NCBI GenBank assembly: GCA_015222855.1 | Contig: JADFWA010000348.1 | Coordinates: forward strand, 1-7,238 | DNA: 7,238 nt | Reading direction: 5' to 3' | Origin: Pseudomonadota bacterium | GTDB lineage: Bacteria; Desulfobacterota; Syntrophia; Syntrophales; JADFWA01 | Part shown: positions 5,594 to 7,238 of the stretch, in pieces | Layout: each line of letters begins with the position of its first letter | How positions within the stretch are numbered: position 1 is the first letter of the stretch | Position numbers and translations under genes: made by a program | The notes under the pieces: generated by a model | Told to the model about the DNA's origin: nothing | Databases searched by the model: none | The model's input: only the letters and a program-made list of their open reading frames with translations

Positions 5594-6915
5594 TCGAAAA
5601 TGTTATCATTATGGGAGCTGCCGGACGTGATTTTCATAACTTCAACGTATATTTCAAGGATAACCCCCGTTACAAGGTCATCGGGTTCACGGCGACCCAG
5701 ATCCCGGACATCGAGAGACGACTCTATCCACCGGAGTTGTCGGGGGAGCTTTACCCGGAAGGCATAACCATCTATCCTGAAGATCAACTTGCCGGTCTCA
5801 TCCGGGAATACAAAGTGGATCTGGTCGCTTTTTCCTACAGCGACATTCCCCATGTTGAAGTCATGCACAAGGCCTCTGTCGTCATGGCGGAAGGCGCGGA
5901 TTTTATTCTTATCGGCGCCACATATACGATGCTCAAATCCCAAAAACCGATTGTGGCGGTTTGCGCGGTTAGAACAGGATGCGGAAAATCGCAAACCACA
6001 CGCCAGGTGTGCAAAATTATGAAGGGGATGGGGAAAAAGGTTGTCGCCGTTCGCCATCCAATGCCTTACGGGGATCTGACAAAGCAAGTGGTACAACGCT
6101 TTTCATCCTATGAAGATTTTGAAAAGCATGAGTGTACTATTGAGGAAAGAGAAGAGTATGAACCTCTGGTGGCTCGGGGGATTGTGGTTTATGCCGGGAT
6201 CGACTACGGGCGGATTCTCAAAGAGGCGGAAAAGGAGGCCGATGTTATCGTCTGGGACGGTGGGAATAACGACACACCTTTCTTTTATCCGGATGTACAC
6301 ATTGTGGTTTTTGACCCTCACCGGGCGGGACATGAGCGGCTGTATTACCCGGGCGAGACAAACATGGTCATGGCGGATATCGCCGTCATCAATAAAGTGG
6401 ACAGTGCGGACCCTCTTCATGTGGAACAGGTCCGAGAAAACATAGAAAAACATGCCCCCAAGGCTCAAATCGTGCTCGCGGAATCGGCTGTTCTTGTGGA
6501 TGACCCTGACCTCATCCGTGGAAAACGCGTTTTAGTGGTTGAAGATGGCCCCACACTCACTCACGGAGGGATGGCTTATGGCGCCGGCACCCTTGCCGCT
6601 AAAATGCACAATGCGGCCGGTATCGTTGACCCGAAGCCCTACGCTGCCGGAACCATTAAAGAAACCTTCGAAGCTTACCCTCATGTCGGCGCTTTGCTGC
6701 CTGCTATGGGATACAGCAAGAAACAGATTCACGATCTGGAACTTACCATTAATAGCGCCGATTGTGACCTGGTGCTCTTTGCGACACCCGTTGATCTCCC
6801 TAAACTTCTTTCAATCGACAGGCCGACGCTTCGAGTGCGCTACGAATATAAGGATCACGACGGACCCACACTGGAGGAAGCCCTTGTAAGCCGTCTGAAA
6901 AAATTGAAGGTTTAA
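5590..6915 (+). CDS. Cyclic 2,3-diphosphoglycerate synthetase-family P-loop protein
   Basis: 441-residue soluble protein matching, over its whole length, the family annotated as cyclic 2,3-diphosphoglycerate synthetase, known biochemically from thermophilic methanogens. An N-terminal Rossmann-like part (about 1-118, starting [20 protein letters not shown]) is followed by a P-loop NTPase domain: Walker A RTGCGKS (128-134), a Walker B-like [10 protein letters not shown] (220-228 region) and NKVD (268-271), the motif that in GTPases selects guanine. A C-terminal part with [14 protein letters not shown] (320-333) and an ATPVDL block (398-403) completes it. The ATG overlaps the rocD stop (ATGA), so the two are translationally coupled. 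Carbamate kinase follows after a repeat-filled gap. In bacteria this family often sits among carbamoyl-phosphate and ornithine genes (general recollection), so a role in that metabolism is more likely than making a methanogen thermoprotectant. The family is certain; the reaction here is not known. Confidence 0.88.
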   Translation: MIENVIIMGAAGRDFHNFNVYFKDNPRYKVIGFTATQIPDIERRLYPPELSGELYPEGITIYPEDQLAGLIREYKVDLVAFSYSDIPHVEVMHKASVVMAEGADFILIGATYTMLKSQKPIVAVCAVRTGCGKSQTTRQVCKIMKGMGKKVVAVRHPMPYGDLTKQVVQRFSSYEDFEKHECTIEEREEYEPLVARGIVVYAGIDYGRILKEAEKEADVIVWDGGNNDTPFFYPDVHIVVFDPHRAGHERLYYPGETNMVMADIAVINKVDSADPLHVEQVRENIEKHAPKAQIVLAESAVLVDDPDLIRGKRVLVVEDGPTLTHGGMAYGAGTLAAKMHNAAGIVDPKPYAAGTIKETFEAYPHVGALLPAMGYSKKQIHDLELTINSADCDLVLFATPVDLPKLLSIDRPTLRVRYEYKDHDGPTLEEALVSRLKKLKV

Positions 6916-6928
6916 TGTAACTACTCAC

Positions 6929-6946
6929 CGCAGAGAACGCAGAGAC
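6929..6946 (+). repeat. Short tandem repeat CGCAGAGAN
   Basis: Two 9-base units, CGCAGAGAA and CGCAGAGAC, start 13 bases after the stop codon of the preceding gene. CGCAGAG-type tracts recur between genes in many bacterial genomes; the function is unknown. Confidence 0.6.
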
Positions 6947-6960
6947 AAATAAATATAAAG

Positions 6961-7070
6961 GGAAGCTCCCCGCCCACAGGGCGGGGCTTCCCGGTAAGGA
7001 ATATATTTGTTTTAATTGCGCCCCCTTACCCAGCCTACAAGGCGGGGCTTGCGGGGTGCGCTCCCGGTCA
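6961..7070 (-). repeat. GC-rich double-hairpin repeat, copy 2 (inverted)
   Basis: Reverse complement of the element at 4149-4254 with the same blocks: ACCGGG, AAGCCCCGCCTTGTAGGC, ATTCCTTACCGGGAAGCCCC and CTGTGGGCGG. On the + strand its first hairpin (GGAAGCTCCCCGCCC / GGGCGGGGCTTCC) is strong and lies 45 bases behind the synthetase-like gene. It could protect or end that mRNA, although no U-tract follows, so a classical intrinsic terminator is not claimed. Confidence 0.8.
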
Positions 7071-7134
7071 TTTCGACCACAGGAAGAAATCCTTGTGTTA
7101 GGTGCTTAAGATTTCTCGTTTCACTCGAAATGAC
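7067..7134. repeat. GTCATTTCGA palindromic intergenic repeat
   Basis: Perfect 10-base terminal inverted repeats, GTCATTTCGA (7067-7076) and TCGAAATGAC (7125-7134), with a second inner pair AGAAATCCTT (7085-7094) and AAGATTTCT (7108-7116), giving a long interrupted hairpin. Its left arm overlaps the end of the GC-rich repeat by about four bases. Sequences of this GTCATTTCGA...TCGAAATGAC type are common dispersed intergenic repeats in several phyla; a transposition mechanism is not known to me. Confidence 0.75.
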
Positions 7135-7169
7135 AAGCTGAGGAGACTTTTTACGAAACCATCAAAATT

Positions 7170-7238
7170 ATGAAAAGCAAAAAAGAAACTATACTGGTGG
7201 CCCTTGGCGGCAACGCCCTCATCCGGAAGGGCCAGGAA
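7170..7238 (+). CDS. arcC: Carbamate kinase, N-terminal part (cut by window end)
   Basis: The first 23 codons read MKSKKETILVALGGNALIRK followed by GQE. The LVALGGNAL block is the signature phosphate-binding N-terminus of carbamate kinase in the amino-acid-kinase fold. The enzyme transfers phosphate from carbamoyl phosphate to ADP, giving ATP, ammonia and CO2, as the last step of the arginine deiminase and related pathways. The ATG at 7170 fits the family start. The nearest good purine-rich site (GAGGAGA, 7140-7146) lies about 24 bases upstream, too far for normal use, so the initiation signal is unclear. A 254-base repeat-filled gap separates it from the preceding gene in the same direction; no convincing own promoter is seen. 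The rest of the gene lies beyond the window. Confidence 0.88.
   Translation, partial: MKSKKETILVALGGNALIRKGQE

Noticed and set aside
1..7238. CRISPR array, tRNA or rRNA genes
   Set aside because: No regularly spaced direct repeats of suitable length, and no tRNA cloverleaf or conserved rRNA sequence was seen. The cloverleaf-like element at 1411-1483 lacks tRNA arms and conserved T-loop sequence.

Overview
The window reads as ordinary bacterial chromosome of medium GC, cut up by many short dispersed repeats and gene remnants. The combination of a RhlE-type helicase, a single-domain RRM protein, GGGGTCAAG-type repeats and a bacterial cyclic-2,3-diphosphoglycerate-synthetase homologue next to carbamate kinase suggests an anaerobic Deltaproteobacterium/Desulfobacterota-like genome. 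That taxonomic guess is inference from gene content, not from a marker gene.

Left part (1-1500): one intact gene, a NimA-like flavin-binding protein of the pyridoxamine-phosphate-oxidase fold (151-609, +), visibly AT-richer than the rest. It is followed by about 470 bases without a gene that hold an attC-like imperfect palindrome and one copy (A) of a roughly 107-base dispersed repeat. Next comes the C-terminal third of an exonuclease III gene on the minus strand (1078-1410). Its 5' end stops exactly at a small element that can fold into a cloverleaf (1411-1483, with a GGGGTC head reaching 1496).

Middle part (1500-3600, minus strand): a co-directional RNA-handling group. In transcription order it has a strong sigma70-type promoter (3595-3567), an intrinsic-terminator hairpin with eight U directly behind it (3533-3498), a 48-residue highly basic protein (3431-3285), a RhlE-type DEAD-box RNA helicase (3184-1931) and a glycine/arginine-tailed RRM protein (1820-1524). 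A terminator within the first ~65 nucleotides of the transcript suggests attenuation. The helicase C-terminal tail appears frameshifted by a 10-base tandem duplication at 2046-2065.

Spacer (3600-4340): an internally deleted transposase remnant (3705-3931) runs directly into copy B of the dispersed repeat (3932-4038). A GC-rich double-hairpin repeat follows (4149-4254).

Right part (4341-7238, + strand): a near-consensus promoter drives rocD (ornithine aminotransferase), which overlaps by 4 bases a P-loop protein of the cyclic 2,3-diphosphoglycerate synthetase family. A repeat-filled 254-base gap follows, with an inverted second copy of the GC-rich repeat, and then the first 23 codons of carbamate kinase (arcC), cut by the window edge. 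Together these point to arginine/ornithine catabolism: carbamate kinase handles carbamoyl phosphate and RocD turns ornithine into glutamate semialdehyde. The middle protein's true reaction in this setting is unknown and is the most interesting protein-level question here.
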